From an uncultured Opitutia bacterium (lineage in GTDB: Bacteria > Verrucomicrobiota > Verrucomicrobiia > Opitutales > Opitutaceae): DNA of 40,672 bases. The notes below the pieces were generated by a model. The model saw only the letters and a list, made by a program, of their open reading frames with translations. It was not told where the DNA came from and did no database searches. The stretch covers positions 1 through 40,672 of the forward strand of contig CAIQKV010000026.1 in NCBI GenBank assembly GCA_903872505.1. Reading direction: 5' to 3'. This document shows positions 29,009 to 37,787 of this stretch, one piece after another; within the stretch, counting starts at the first letter, position 1; each line of letters opens with the position of its first letter. The position numbers and the translations under genes were made by a program.

Positions 29009-29049
29009 GTTTATCCTCCCGGTTCCCCACCCTTTCCTTCCGTCACCCG

Positions 29050-31191
29050 ATGAAAAACCTCAAGAGCCCCGCTGCCCCGCAACTCCGCCGCGCGCCGAAG
29101 CCGACGCCCGCGAACATGCCCGCCGAGCACGCGTTCACCGCCGAGCGCACCTACGCGGACCCGTTCAACGAGGTGACACTCGACGTGATTTTCACCGACC
29201 CGTCGGGCCGGGAGTTCCGCGTGCCGGCGTTCTGGGCCGGCGGCAAAACCTGGAAGGTGCGCTACGCGTCGCCACTCGCCGGCGTCCATCGCTTTCACAC
29301 GGTGTGCGTCCCCGCAAATGACCCCGGGCTGCACGACATTACGGGCGAGGTGACGATTGTACCCTACTCCGGGAAGAATCCGCTCTACGCGCACGGTCCC
29401 GTGCAGGTTGCCGCCGACAAACGCCACTTCGAGCACGAGGACGGCACGCCGTTCTTCTGGCTCGGCGACACCTGGTGGATGGGCCTCTCCCTGCGCCTGA
29501 GCTGGCCGCAGGGTTTCAAAACGCTCACCGCCGACCGCGTGAAGAAGGGCTTCAACGTCGTCCAGATCATCGCGGGGCTCTTTCCCGACATGCACGCCTT
29601 CGACCCGCGCGGCGCCAACGAGACGGGCTTCCCGTGGGAGGAGGGCTTCTCGCACATCCGCCCGGAGTATTTCGACGCCTGCGACCTGAAGCTCGCCCAC
29701 CTCGTCGCCAACGGCATCACGCCCTGCATCGTCGGCGCGTGGGGCTACTTCCTCGGCTGGATGACCGAGGACCAGCTCAAGGCGCATTGGCGCTACCTCA
29801 TCGCGCGTTACGCCGCGTGGCCGGTGACGTGGTGCACCGCCGGCGAGGCCAATCTGCCGTGGTATCTCGCGAAGGATTTCCCGTATGACGACCGCAAGGC
29901 CGTCACCGGTTGGACGCGGATCATGCGCTACGTGCACGCGACCGACCCGTTCCACCGCCCGGTCACGATTCATCCGACCGCGATCAGGCGCTTCACCGCG
30001 CGCAATGCGACCGACGACGAGACGCTGCTCGATTTCGACATGCTGCAGGTGGCCCATGCGCAGAACGAGTCGGTGAGCCTGGCCATCACGGCCGTGCGCG
30101 AGACCTACGCCGCGACCCCGCGCATGCCCGTGCTCAACGGCGAGCCGTGCTACGAGATGCTGCTGGGCACCATCACCTCCCCCTGGCCGCGCCGGGCGTT
30201 CTGGTCCTGCGTGCTCAACGGCGCGATGGGCCACACCTACGGCGGCAACGGCATCTGGCAGTGCAACCAGCCCGGCATCCCGCACGGCGCGTCGCCCCAC
30301 GGCGGCAACTACGGCAACACGCCATGGATCGAGGCGATGAATTATCCCGGCTCCGCCGAGTGCGCCCACGGCAAGCGGCTGCTCGCGCGCTACCCCTGGG
30401 AAAAATTCGAGCCGCACCCCGAGTGGGCCGCCTACACCGGCGAGGTCTGGCTCCCGCTCGACGACGCCCGCTGGATCTGGACCGCCCGCGAGAACCCGCC
30501 GAAGGACGCGCCCAACACCCGGCGCTATTTTCGCCAGACGTTTGAGATTCCCGCCGGCAAGAAGGTCGCGTCCGCCCGTCTGCGCTTCGCCGGCACTCAC
30601 CACTGCGAGGCCCAGCTGAACGGCGCGACCGCCGGCGTCGGTTTTGAGTGGAAAACCGGCCCGCAGTTCAACGACCGCGCCCACCTGCTCAAGCCGGGGC
30701 GCAACTCACTCACGATCTGGTGCGAGCACCGCCCGGCCAACGGCGACACGCCCGGCGTGCTCGCCTGCCTCGAGATCCGCTTCACCACCGGCGGCCTGCT
30801 GCGCGTCGTCACCGACGGCTCCTGGAAGGCGTTCCAGTCGAAGATCGGCGGCTGGGACGAGCGCGGCTACGACGACACCGCCTGGCCCGCCGCCGTCGTG
30901 GTTGGCGAACTCGGCGACCAGCCCTGGGGACCGATCACGCCGCCCGACCTGAACCTGGCCGGCCCGCAAACCGCGGGCATCGCCGGGAAAGTTCGCGTGA
31001 CCTACGTGCCGTATCACGAGCCGATCGTGGTGTCGGCGCTGAAGCCGAACGCGAAGTACGCCGCGACGATCTTCGACCCCGTCACCGGCCGGACCGGAAA
31101 AAAGATCTCCGTCCGCGCCGACCGGTCGGGCCAGCGCCGCTTCGATCCGCCCGCCGGCCACATGCATGACTGGGTGCTGGTGGTGGAATGA
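29050..31191 (+). CDS. DUF5060/DUF4038 glycoside hydrolase with C-terminal beta domains
   Basis: A 713-residue protein. A DUF5060-like beta domain is at about 30-105 (YADPFNEVTLDVIFTDPSGRE ... AGVHRFHTV). A DUF4038 (apiosidase-like, GH140-related) TIM barrel is at about 120-430, with FFWLGDTWWMG, KGFNVVQIIAGLFPD, TWCTAGEANLPW and LNGEPCYE holding acidic residues suited to catalysis. A galactose-binding-like sandwich at about 460-625 and a terminal domain resembling the putative collagen-binding domain PF12904 (YVPYHEPIVVS ... DWVLVVE) follow. No signal peptide is seen. The substrate is unknown; pectic side chains are plausible given the neighbouring enzymes. Confidence 0.82.
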   Translation: MKNLKSPAAPQLRRAPKPTPANMPAEHAFTAERTYADPFNEVTLDVIFTDPSGREFRVPAFWAGGKTWKVRYASPLAGVHRFHTVCVPANDPGLHDITGEVTIVPYSGKNPLYAHGPVQVAADKRHFEHEDGTPFFWLGDTWWMGLSLRLSWPQGFKTLTADRVKKGFNVVQIIAGLFPDMHAFDPRGANETGFPWEEGFSHIRPEYFDACDLKLAHLVANGITPCIVGAWGYFLGWMTEDQLKAHWRYLIARYAAWPVTWCTAGEANLPWYLAKDFPYDDRKAVTGWTRIMRYVHATDPFHRPVTIHPTAIRRFTARNATDDETLLDFDMLQVAHAQNESVSLAITAVRETYAATPRMPVLNGEPCYEMLLGTITSPWPRRAFWSCVLNGAMGHTYGGNGIWQCNQPGIPHGASPHGGNYGNTPWIEAMNYPGSAECAHGKRLLARYPWEKFEPHPEWAAYTGEVWLPLDDARWIWTARENPPKDAPNTRRYFRQTFEIPAGKKVASARLRFAGTHHCEAQLNGATAGVGFEWKTGPQFNDRAHLLKPGRNSLTIWCEHRPANGDTPGVLACLEIRFTTGGLLRVVTDGSWKAFQSKIGGWDERGYDDTAWPAAVVVGELGDQPWGPITPPDLNLAGPQTAGIAGKVRVTYVPYHEPIVVSALKPNAKYAATIFDPVTGRTGKKISVRADRSGQRRFDPPAGHMHDWVLVVE

Positions 31192-31254
31192 AGCCCGTGA
31201 GCCAACTTCGACAGGCTTAGACTTTAGGGCCAAAGCTGAACAACACTGTTAGCC

Positions 31255-31671
31255 ATGACCAAGCTGCCCATCACTGCATTCGCAATCGCCATCCTCCTGT
31301 CAGTTACGGGCTGTTCTATGTTCACGACCGTAACCATTGCGGCTCGAGAAAGCCAAATTGAAGCTAGGCAGCAGGTGATCGCTGAGTTTTGGCTGGCACA
31401 GGGCTATCGACTATCGGTGTCTCACGAGCCGATTCGAGGATACAATCGTTATTCTAGTGACCCCAAGAATCGACTGGTTCGCGCGTGGGAGCACTCAACC
31501 AATTACCCTACTATTTACGAATTCTGGCGCGGTGCGGAGTACGTTGTCTTGATCGATAGAGGTCCACGTCTTTCAAAACCTGTTGGAGATGAATTGAAGA
31601 AGAAACTCGAAGCAATTGACCCGTCGCTCGAAATCGTTGTGGAAGATCACTCGTATCTTAATCCCACGTGA
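31255..31671 (+). CDS. Small lipoprotein of unknown function, foreign composition
   Basis: 138 residues with a clear lipoprotein signal: MTKLP, hydrophobic AFAIAILLS, lipobox VTGC with Cys 20. The mature part is mixed helical with WLAQGYRLSV, YEFWRGAEYVVLIDRGP and a final EIVVEDHSYLNPT. I recognise no family. The base composition is close to even by eye, against about two-thirds G+C around it, and the codons are less biased, so it was probably acquired. A GTAG palindrome follows 12 nt after its stop. The 63 nt before it contain TTCGACAGGCTTAG, which resembles a motif often met in intergenic DNA. Confidence 0.72.
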   Translation: MTKLPITAFAIAILLSVTGCSMFTTVTIAARESQIEARQQVIAEFWLAQGYRLSVSHEPIRGYNRYSSDPKNRLVRAWEHSTNYPTIYEFWRGAEYVVLIDRGPRLSKPVGDELKKKLEAIDPSLEIVVEDHSYLNPT

Positions 31672-31682
31672 CGGGCAATCGC

Positions 31683-31735
31683 GGCTCGTTAAGGATAACT
31701 CGCCCTACCCTCTGCGCTCTCCGCGTCCTCCGCGT
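31683..31735 (-). repeat. REP-like palindrome plus 9-bp tandem repeats
   Basis: On the minus strand 31708-31683 reads GTAG, GGCGAGTTA, TCCT, TAACGAGCC, nearly the same as the copy in mnmA at 1195 but with two unpaired stem positions. Directly beside it are three 9-bp units on the plus strand: CCTCTGCGC, TCTCCGCGT and CCTCCGCGT (31709-31735). The copy at 49-70 is also bordered by CCTCTG. The rest of the gap to 31769 shows nothing else. Confidence 0.65.
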
Positions 31736-31769
31736 TGAAATATCCGCCGCCGGCGCCAGTGATCTCCCG

Positions 31770-31819
31770 CGCCACTTTTCCCGTGCGTCCACGGTACCTC
31801 TGCGGCAGCATCCGCAGCC
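31770..31819 (+). promoter_or_regulatory. Upstream element shared with the next galactosidase gene (copy 1)
   Basis: This 50 nt upstream of the 836-residue gene matches 34382-34431 at 36 positions without gaps. The best blocks are CCCGTGCGTC at -40 to -31 and CAGCATCCG at -14 to -6. CAGCAT (31806-31811) sits where a -10 box would give a start of transcription at the ATG. Confidence 0.55.
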
Positions 31820-34330
31820 ATGAAATCCCGCCCGACCGCCTACGACGCCGGCGAACTGGAGTTGTCGAACCCGCAGATTGCCTGGTGCTTCGACTGGACG
31901 GGCGGCGGCCTCCGCAGCACCGGGCTTGAGAACAAACTCACGGGCCGGACCTCCCCGCTCACGGCGGCCCGCGAGCTCGCGCTCGTTTTCTCGTCCGCAC
32001 TCGACCGCGTCGCCGAGCCGTTGCTGCGCGCGGACAATTTCACGGTGCGCGCGGTGAAGCGCACCGGCCGGCTCGCCGCCGTCTTCACGCTGCACAGCGC
32101 CGCGGCGGGCCTCGACGTGAATCTGCACGTGAAGCTCGACGGCCCCACCCGCCGCAAGTGGATCGAGTTCACTAACACCACGGGACGAGAACTCCTGCTG
32201 CTCGACGTGGAACTGGACGACTTCACCGTCACCGGCGAGGCATCGGGCGGTGGTTCCGGCCAGCCCGTGTTTCTCGACGACGCCGCCTTCGCCGCGCTGG
32301 AGCATCCCTCCGGTGACAACCGCGCCGCCGGCGGCCACGTGCAGCTCGGCCATCATCCCGGCCGGCGCCTGGCGCCCGGAGCCAAGTTTCGCAGCCACGT
32401 GGCCTTGGTCAGCGTTGCGCCCGCCGGCGGCGCGCGCGCGCATTTCCTCAGCGACATCGAGTCGAAGAGCCTTCCGCGGAAGGGATTCGTCGGCATCTAC
32501 ACGCCCTTCGGCATCAACAACCAGTGGGGCGCGTGTCCCACGCTCGACGACGAGGAGACGCTCGAGGTGCTCGGGCACATCCGCGAGCTGCAAAAACGCG
32601 GCGTGCACCTCGACTGTTTCTCCCTCGACACGGGCTGGGTGGATTACTCGTCCGATCTCACTCGGTTCCGGCCCAACGCCTTTCCCCACGGCCCCGACGA
32701 GGTCCTCCGACGCATCCGCTCGCTGCACCTGAAATTCGGCCTCTGGTTCGCCACGAGCTGGGGCCTGCAGTCATGCTGGGACTACCCCGGCGCCTTCGCC
32801 AACGGCGTGCCGCCGACACAGCGTTACCGCGAGGGCTTCCACCTCGGCGCCGACGGCCTCACGTTCTGCCTCGGCGAGGAGAGATACCGCGCGATCCTGC
32901 AAAAGGCCGTGTTGCACCACGTGAAGAAAAGCGGCGTCCGCCTGCTCAAGTTCGATGGCGGGAACTACACCTGTGACGACCCCGCGCACGGCCACCTGCC
33001 GGGCAAGTATTCGACCGAGGCCATGCACGAGTGGCTGATCGACCTGGCACGGCGCGCCCGGGCGATCACGCCGGATGTTTTCATCATCTGGTATTGGGGC
33101 CTGCGTTCACCGTTCTGGGTGCTCCACGGCGACATGGTCTTCGAGTCGGGCCTCTTCATGGAGGGCTCCGGCACCAGCTCGACCCCCACGCTCTACTACC
33201 GCGATTCCGTCACGCTCGCGCAGGACCAGAACGCCCACCACGCGCGCAACATCCCGCCGCGGATGAAGGACAGCCTCGGCGTGTGGCTCTCGGATTCCCG
33301 CTGGGGCAATTTCATGGGCGGCGAGCGCTGGCGCGAGAGCCTCGTCATGGACCTCGGCCGCGGCAGCCAGCTCTTTCCCAACCTCTGGGGCAACCTCCGC
33401 CACCTGAACGACGAGGACGTCCGCTTCCTCGCCGGGATCACCGCCCTCGCACGGAAACACGCCGCGCTGTTCACCCACCGCCGGCTCGTCGGCGGCGATC
33501 CGTTCCACAACGAGGTCTACGGCTACGCCCACGGCCGCGGATCCCGCGGTTTTGTCTTCGTCACCAACACCCACTTCGCCTCGCGTCCCCTCGCCCTGCG
33601 GCTCGACGCGTCACTCGGCCTCGATGCCAAGCCCGGCACACCCGTGCAGGTGGTCGCGCATTTCCCGGAACGCCAGCAACTGCGCCGGGCGGACGGCAAA
33701 CCACACCGCCTGGGCGACCCGCTCGACCTGTGGCTGCGGCCGTTTGAAACGCTGATGCTGGAAATCACCCCGGCGGCCGGCACCGGCGCGCGACTGCCGC
33801 GCCGCATTATCTCAGACGCCCAGGCCGCCGCGCTCGGCGTGGCGCTGCCGCTGGAATCCGTCGCGGCGGAACCTTGGCTGGACGTGAATTTCGCCGACGC
33901 GGCGCAGTTCGCCGAAAAGAAGCTCGTCAAGCAAACGCGCACCTATGCCACCACCCTGCCGGCGCTTGACGGCGACCAACCGATCCTCGCCATCGTCCTC
34001 CGACTGCGAAAGGGCGACGCGGAGTGGAAGTACGCCCCAACCGTCGTGCAAATCACCCAAGTCCTCGCGCGCATCGGTGCGCAGAAACTCATTCTCGCCC
34101 CGATGCCCGACGGCCGCCAGCACGGCAACACCCAGTCGTTTGGCTGCTCGTGGCTGACCTGGCGCGCCCGGCTCAATCCCACCTGGGCGCATCAGCCGCT
34201 GCATTTTGCGGTGCACGCCAACCTGCCGGAAGGCGTCGAGGCCAAGGTCGAGACCTGGGTCGTGCAACGCTGGTGGCAGGAAAATCCCCGCCCCGTCGCC
34301 GACGGCTACTACACCTACGCCCCGTCGTAA
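31820..34330 (+). CDS. Alpha-galactosidase-like glycoside hydrolase (clan GH-D type), 836 residues
   Basis: It has an N-terminal beta-sandwich (1 to about 215), a TIM barrel (about 220-570) and C-terminal beta domains, as in melibiase relatives of GH27, GH31 and GH36. The barrel shows FSLDTGWVDY at 267-276 and LLKFDGGNY at 375-383, where D379 is at the usual place of the catalytic nucleophile (K-x-D). It probably removes alpha-linked galactose or a related sugar, but the family assignment is only approximate and the specificity is unknown. No signal peptide is seen. There is no Shine-Dalgarno site; the ATG lies 8 nt after a candidate -10 in an element repeated before the next gene. Confidence 0.8.
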   Translation: MKSRPTAYDAGELELSNPQIAWCFDWTGGGLRSTGLENKLTGRTSPLTAARELALVFSSALDRVAEPLLRADNFTVRAVKRTGRLAAVFTLHSAAAGLDVNLHVKLDGPTRRKWIEFTNTTGRELLLLDVELDDFTVTGEASGGGSGQPVFLDDAAFAALEHPSGDNRAAGGHVQLGHHPGRRLAPGAKFRSHVALVSVAPAGGARAHFLSDIESKSLPRKGFVGIYTPFGINNQWGACPTLDDEETLEVLGHIRELQKRGVHLDCFSLDTGWVDYSSDLTRFRPNAFPHGPDEVLRRIRSLHLKFGLWFATSWGLQSCWDYPGAFANGVPPTQRYREGFHLGADGLTFCLGEERYRAILQKAVLHHVKKSGVRLLKFDGGNYTCDDPAHGHLPGKYSTEAMHEWLIDLARRARAITPDVFIIWYWGLRSPFWVLHGDMVFESGLFMEGSGTSSTPTLYYRDSVTLAQDQNAHHARNIPPRMKDSLGVWLSDSRWGNFMGGERWRESLVMDLGRGSQLFPNLWGNLRHLNDEDVRFLAGITALARKHAALFTHRRLVGGDPFHNEVYGYAHGRGSRGFVFVTNTHFASRPLALRLDASLGLDAKPGTPVQVVAHFPERQQLRRADGKPHRLGDPLDLWLRPFETLMLEITPAAGTGARLPRRIISDAQAAALGVALPLESVAAEPWLDVNFADAAQFAEKKLVKQTRTYATTLPALDGDQPILAIVLRLRKGDAEWKYAPTVVQITQVLARIGAQKLILAPMPDGRQHGNTQSFGCSWLTWRARLNPTWAHQPLHFAVHANLPEGVEAKVETWVVQRWWQENPRPVADGYYTYAPS

Positions 34331-34381
34331 CTGGTCCAACGCCCCGCGTCCGGCGAGCCGTCGGCCACGCGGTGCTGACCG

Positions 34382-34431
34382 CGCGATTTTACCCGTGCGT
34401 CGCCAGTCAGTTGGCGGTAGCATCCGGAGAC
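34382..34431 (+). promoter_or_regulatory. Upstream element shared with the previous galactosidase gene (copy 2)
   Basis: Ungapped counterpart of 31770-31819. CCCGTGCGTC is at 34392-34401 and TAGCAT at 34418-34423, the latter four of six to TATAAT, with eight bases to the ATG and no Shine-Dalgarno site. Identical spacing to both start codons suggests a functional promoter or operator. Confidence 0.55.
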
Positions 34432-36381
34432 ATGCCCTCCCTGTCAGCCAAAGCCTGGACCCTGGCCACGAGCGACACCGCGCTCTCACTTGCGGTGCAC
34501 GGGCACGCGTTGCAGGTCACCCGGCTGGGTCACGTCGGCGGCGCATGGAACTGGTCAGCCGCGCGGGCTGATTTTCCTTTTCCGGCCGAGGCAACCGTCG
34601 CCGGAAAAACGGTCGCGCCCCGCTGGCGGTTTCTGGACGCGCAACTCACCACCGAGGAAGGCACCAAGCTGACGCTGCGTTTTCGCAGCGCGGCCACCGG
34701 GCTCGAGCTCGATTCCGAGTGGTGGGCGCGCCCGGGACCGGGACCCGTGCGCCACGCGATGACGATCCGCAATTCCTCCGCGCATACGGTCGGCATCGGC
34801 TCCCAGCCCAGCCTGCAGCTGGAACTCGCCGCCCCGCCGGGAGACAGCCTGTTCTGCTGGCATGTCAGCGACGAGGGTGGCGGCGGAAAGTTCGAGGCAC
34901 CCGGGATCTTTCGGGACGCGGTCACGCCCGGCTATGCGAAACAGCTCGTGGCCACATCCGGATACGACGACATCCCGCTGGTGATCCTGGATGCCGCCGC
35001 GTCCGAGGGCATTTACGCCGGCATGGAGTGGAGTCACGCGCACCTCAGCGTCACCGGCCGGCACGCCCCGACGGGCCACGGCGCACAACTGATCGCAGGC
35101 AATCCCGCGGACTTTCGCGTCGAACTTCCCGCGGGCGGTGAGTTCGAGGTCCCGCCGGTTTTGCTTGGCGCCTACCGCGGCGACGTGGATGACGCCGGCA
35201 ACAGCCTGCGCAAATATCTCTTCGCCCATGGCATGCCCGCCGAGCTGCGCACCGACCCCACCTATCCGAAGCTGGAGTGGAACGCGTTCACCGCGACCGG
35301 CATGTGCCCAACCTCGCAAGGCGACCCGAAAGCCTGGGATCCGGTGGAGGCAAAATATTATCCGGTGCTCAGGGAGGCCGCCGCGCTCGGCTTCGAGGAG
35401 ATGACCGTGGATGTCGGCTGGTGGAATGGCACGGAGCCGGACACCGACCTGACCGACTGGCCGCAGGGCATGCGCGCCGCAGCCGACGCCACCCACCAAC
35501 TGGGCCTGCGCTTTGTGGTTTACTGGACCGACGCCGAGCCGATGGCCACGCCCGAGGGCCGCGCGACGCGGATGCGCCGCGTCAAACGCCTGTTTGGCGA
35601 GCACGGGGCGGACACGTGGCGGTCCGATGCGACCCGCGGTCAGGTGATCGCGCCCGACTACTGGTCGGTGCAGGGATTTTACGCGATGCTGGACGCCCTG
35701 CAAAAGGAAGTGCCCGGCTTCCAGTGGGAAAACTGCAGCGGCGGCGGGCCGATCAAGGACTACGGCGCGATGCGTCGCGCGACGAAGATCCAGATCTGCG
35801 ACACAGTCGACGAAGCGATCGTGACGCGGCGGGTGTTTCACGACAGCTCGCATGCGCTGCACCCGATCCAGATGCAGGGATTCCTCGGCTGGCACTCCCG
35901 GGCGCGGCCCGGCGAGCGGGGCGGGATTGCTTACGATTTCCGCTCGGCGGGCTTGGGCGCGTTCATGTGGTGGATCGACAGCCCCACCCCGACCAACGGC
36001 GGCAAAGCTTGGACGGAGGAGGAGCGGCGGGCTGTCGCGCGCGAGGTGCAAACCTACAAGACGCGTCTGCGTCCCCTGATCCGCCACGCCAATCTCTACC
36101 ACGTGCTGCCCCGGCCCGACGGCGTGAATTGGGACGGCATCGAATACTACGATCCCGGCACGGGCCGTGGCGTCGTGTATGTGTTCAAGCCCGGCAGCAG
36201 TACCGACACGCACGCGATCAAGCTCAAGGGACTGGAGGCCGGCCGCGACTACCGGCTGACTTTCGAGGACGGCAGCAACCAGGCCGTGGTCGTGTCGGGC
36301 GAGGCGCTGATGCGCGACGGGGTCAGCATGACGCTGCGCGGTGCGCTGATCTCGGAGCTGGTGTGGATCGAGCGCGCCTGA
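34432..36381 (+). CDS. GH36-type alpha-galactosidase, 649 residues
   Basis: Has an N-terminal beta super-sandwich (1 to about 275), a TIM barrel (about 278-560) and a C-terminal beta domain. The barrel holds VDVGWWNG at 326-333, DTWRSDAT at 394-401 (D399 as probable nucleophile), WENCSGGGP at 432-440 and ICDTVDE at 455-461 (D457 as probable acid/base). The Cys-Ser-Gly-Gly-Gly block is typical of GH36. ATG 34432 was chosen over upstream in-frame codons because those lie within the preceding gene. It is only distantly similar to its 836-residue neighbour, so the pair is not a recent duplication. No signal peptide is seen. Confidence 0.85.
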   Translation: MPSLSAKAWTLATSDTALSLAVHGHALQVTRLGHVGGAWNWSAARADFPFPAEATVAGKTVAPRWRFLDAQLTTEEGTKLTLRFRSAATGLELDSEWWARPGPGPVRHAMTIRNSSAHTVGIGSQPSLQLELAAPPGDSLFCWHVSDEGGGGKFEAPGIFRDAVTPGYAKQLVATSGYDDIPLVILDAAASEGIYAGMEWSHAHLSVTGRHAPTGHGAQLIAGNPADFRVELPAGGEFEVPPVLLGAYRGDVDDAGNSLRKYLFAHGMPAELRTDPTYPKLEWNAFTATGMCPTSQGDPKAWDPVEAKYYPVLREAAALGFEEMTVDVGWWNGTEPDTDLTDWPQGMRAAADATHQLGLRFVVYWTDAEPMATPEGRATRMRRVKRLFGEHGADTWRSDATRGQVIAPDYWSVQGFYAMLDALQKEVPGFQWENCSGGGPIKDYGAMRRATKIQICDTVDEAIVTRRVFHDSSHALHPIQMQGFLGWHSRARPGERGGIAYDFRSAGLGAFMWWIDSPTPTNGGKAWTEEERRAVAREVQTYKTRLRPLIRHANLYHVLPRPDGVNWDGIEYYDPGTGRGVVYVFKPGSSTDTHAIKLKGLEAGRDYRLTFEDGSNQAVVVSGEALMRDGVSMTLRGALISELVWIERA

Positions 36382-36407
36382 GTGCTCCCGCCCTCACCCC
36401 GCCCCGG

Positions 36408-36875
36408 TCAGGCGCCGAGCAGCTCGGGCGTGATCTGCCAGAGGACGGCCCAGTGCTCGTGCTCCCGGTCCAGCGCCAGCACGGCGCATTTCCTGAGCAC
36501 GAACAAGGGTGGCTCCGCGGCGCCGGCCACGAGCAGTGACGCCAGCGCGCTGAGGTGCGGCTCGTGTCCCACGATCGCGACCGCCACCTTGCGATCGACG
36601 AGACGGGCGGCGATGAGGGCCGGATCGTGTCCGGGAGCGAGTTCCTTCATCTCGGCGAGCGGCACGCGCAGGCCCAGCTGCTTGGCCAGCGCCACCGCCG
36701 TGTCGCGCGAGCGCACCAGCCCGCTGTGCCAGATCTCCCCGACCTCCAGCCCGCCGGCGTTTTTCAGGAATTTCGCCACCGCGCGGATCTGCGCCTCGCC
36801 GCGTTCGCTGAGCGGCCGCGCGGCATCGTCGTCGCCCTTGAGCGCATGCGCGTGGCGGATGAGGAAGACCTGCAT
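36408..36875 (-). CDS. sixA: Phosphohistidine phosphatase SixA family
   Basis: A 155-residue histidine phosphatase of the phosphoglycerate-mutase fold. Catalytic motif FLIRHAHA at the N-terminus, RPLSERGEAQ, the WHSGLVRSRDTA block, and the second histidine in VGHEPHLSAL are seen. SixA removes phosphate from phosphohistidine in phosphorelay or PTS proteins in E. coli; the partner here is unknown. ATG 36875 (MQVFLIRH) gives the family start. It converges on the GH36 gene and diverges from the DUF971 gene. Confidence 0.9.
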   Translation of the reverse strand: MQVFLIRHAHALKGDDDAARPLSERGEAQIRAVAKFLKNAGGLEVGEIWHSGLVRSRDTAVALAKQLGLRVPLAEMKELAPGHDPALIAARLVDRKVAVAIVGHEPHLSALASLLVAGAAEPPLFVLRKCAVLALDREHEHWAVLWQITPELLGA

Positions 36876-37010
36876 GGCGCACTCAACGTATCCCACCGGC
36901 ACCGGCGCGCAAGCGGGCCCGGAGCCAGCAGCGTGATCCCGGCTGAAGCCTCGCTGACAAATTTGCTGTCCTTCCGCCGCCAAGCCGGGTTACTCATCCC
37001 GGCTCGCAGC

Positions 37011-37313
37011 ATGCACGCACCCGTCAACATCCAGCTCATCGGTACCGAGGTCGCCATCGTCTGGGACGACGGTGTGGAGAGCTATTTCAACCCGGAGCAG
37101 CTCCGCGCGGCCTCGCCCAGCGCCGAGACGCAGGGCGAGCGGGATATCTTCGGCCACCAATACGGCGGCAACGGGCCCAAGAACTTCGCCGGCGTCACGG
37201 TCCTCGACTGGGCGAAGATCGGCAACTACGCCGTCCAGTTCATCTTCAGCGACGGCCACCGCACGGGGCTTTACAGCTACGATTACCTGCGGAAACTCGC
37301 CGAGTCGCCCTGA
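37011..37313 (+). CDS. DUF971 protein
   Basis: A 100-residue protein of the DUF971 family, related to the N-terminal domain of gamma-butyrobetaine hydroxylases. Motifs are VAIVWDDGVESYFNPEQLR, a middle block with GERDIFG, and WAKIGNYAVQFIFSDGHRTGLYSYDYLRKL. Stand-alone DUF971 proteins are linked in some bacteria to iron-sulfur cluster metabolism, but nothing here confirms it. ATG 37011 has no Shine-Dalgarno site. hisI follows 12 nt downstream. Confidence 0.85.
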   Translation: MHAPVNIQLIGTEVAIVWDDGVESYFNPEQLRAASPSAETQGERDIFGHQYGGNGPKNFAGVTVLDWAKIGNYAVQFIFSDGHRTGLYSYDYLRKLAESP

Positions 37314-37325
37314 CCGATTTTTCCC

Positions 37326-37787
37326 ATGAGCACGTTCGTCTTCCCCGCCCGCACCACCACCGCCGAGATCGAGCTCGGCACCACCCTGCAGCCGAAGTTC
37401 GGCCCCGATGGGATGATCCCCTGCATCACGACCGACCACGTCACCAACGAGGTGCTGATGTTCGCGTTCATGAACGCCGAGGCGCTCGCGCTCACCCTCC
37501 GGACGGGCAAGGCGACGTACTGGAGCCGCTCGCGCAGCAAGCTCTGGGTCAAGGGCGAGGAGTCCGGCAACGCCCAGCTGGTAAAGGAGTTGCGCGTGGA
37601 CTGCGACCAGGACGTCGTGCTGCTGAAGGTCGAGAACGTCGGCGGCGCCGCGTGCCACAACGGCTATCCCTCCTGCTTCTACCGCAAGCTCGCCGGCGGC
37701 GCCAACGCCGCCGACCCCGCCTCGCTCAAGCTCGAGCTCACCGCGCGGCGCGTCTTCGACCCCGCCACGGTCTACAAAAAGAAGTAG
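37326..37787 (+). CDS. hisI: Phosphoribosyl-AMP cyclohydrolase HisI
   Basis: Opens the purine ring of phosphoribosyl-AMP, the third step of histidine synthesis. It has MFAFMNAEALALT, TGKATYWSRSRSKLWVKGEESGN, the metal-binding DCDQDVVLLKV, and the cysteines of GGAACHNGYPSCFYRKL. There is no HisE domain (153 residues). The stop codon TAG is the TAG of the GTAG head of a REP-like palindrome at 37784, so the last residues (VYKKK) and stop may have been set by that insertion. Confidence 0.95.
   Translation: MSTFVFPARTTTAEIELGTTLQPKFGPDGMIPCITTDHVTNEVLMFAFMNAEALALTLRTGKATYWSRSRSKLWVKGEESGNAQLVKELRVDCDQDVVLLKVENVGGAACHNGYPSCFYRKLAGGANAADPASLKLELTARRVFDPATVYKKK

Noticed and set aside
31192..31254. 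GTTAGCC just before the low-GC lipoprotein ATG looked like an integron attC core
   Set aside because: GTTAGCC does not fit GTTRRRY, and no matching GGCTAAC-type partner or folded attC structure precedes it.
31820..36381. The two galactosidase-like genes as a tandem duplication
   Set aside because: Lengths, catalytic motifs (KFDGGN against RSDAT) and domain order differ too much for a recent duplication.
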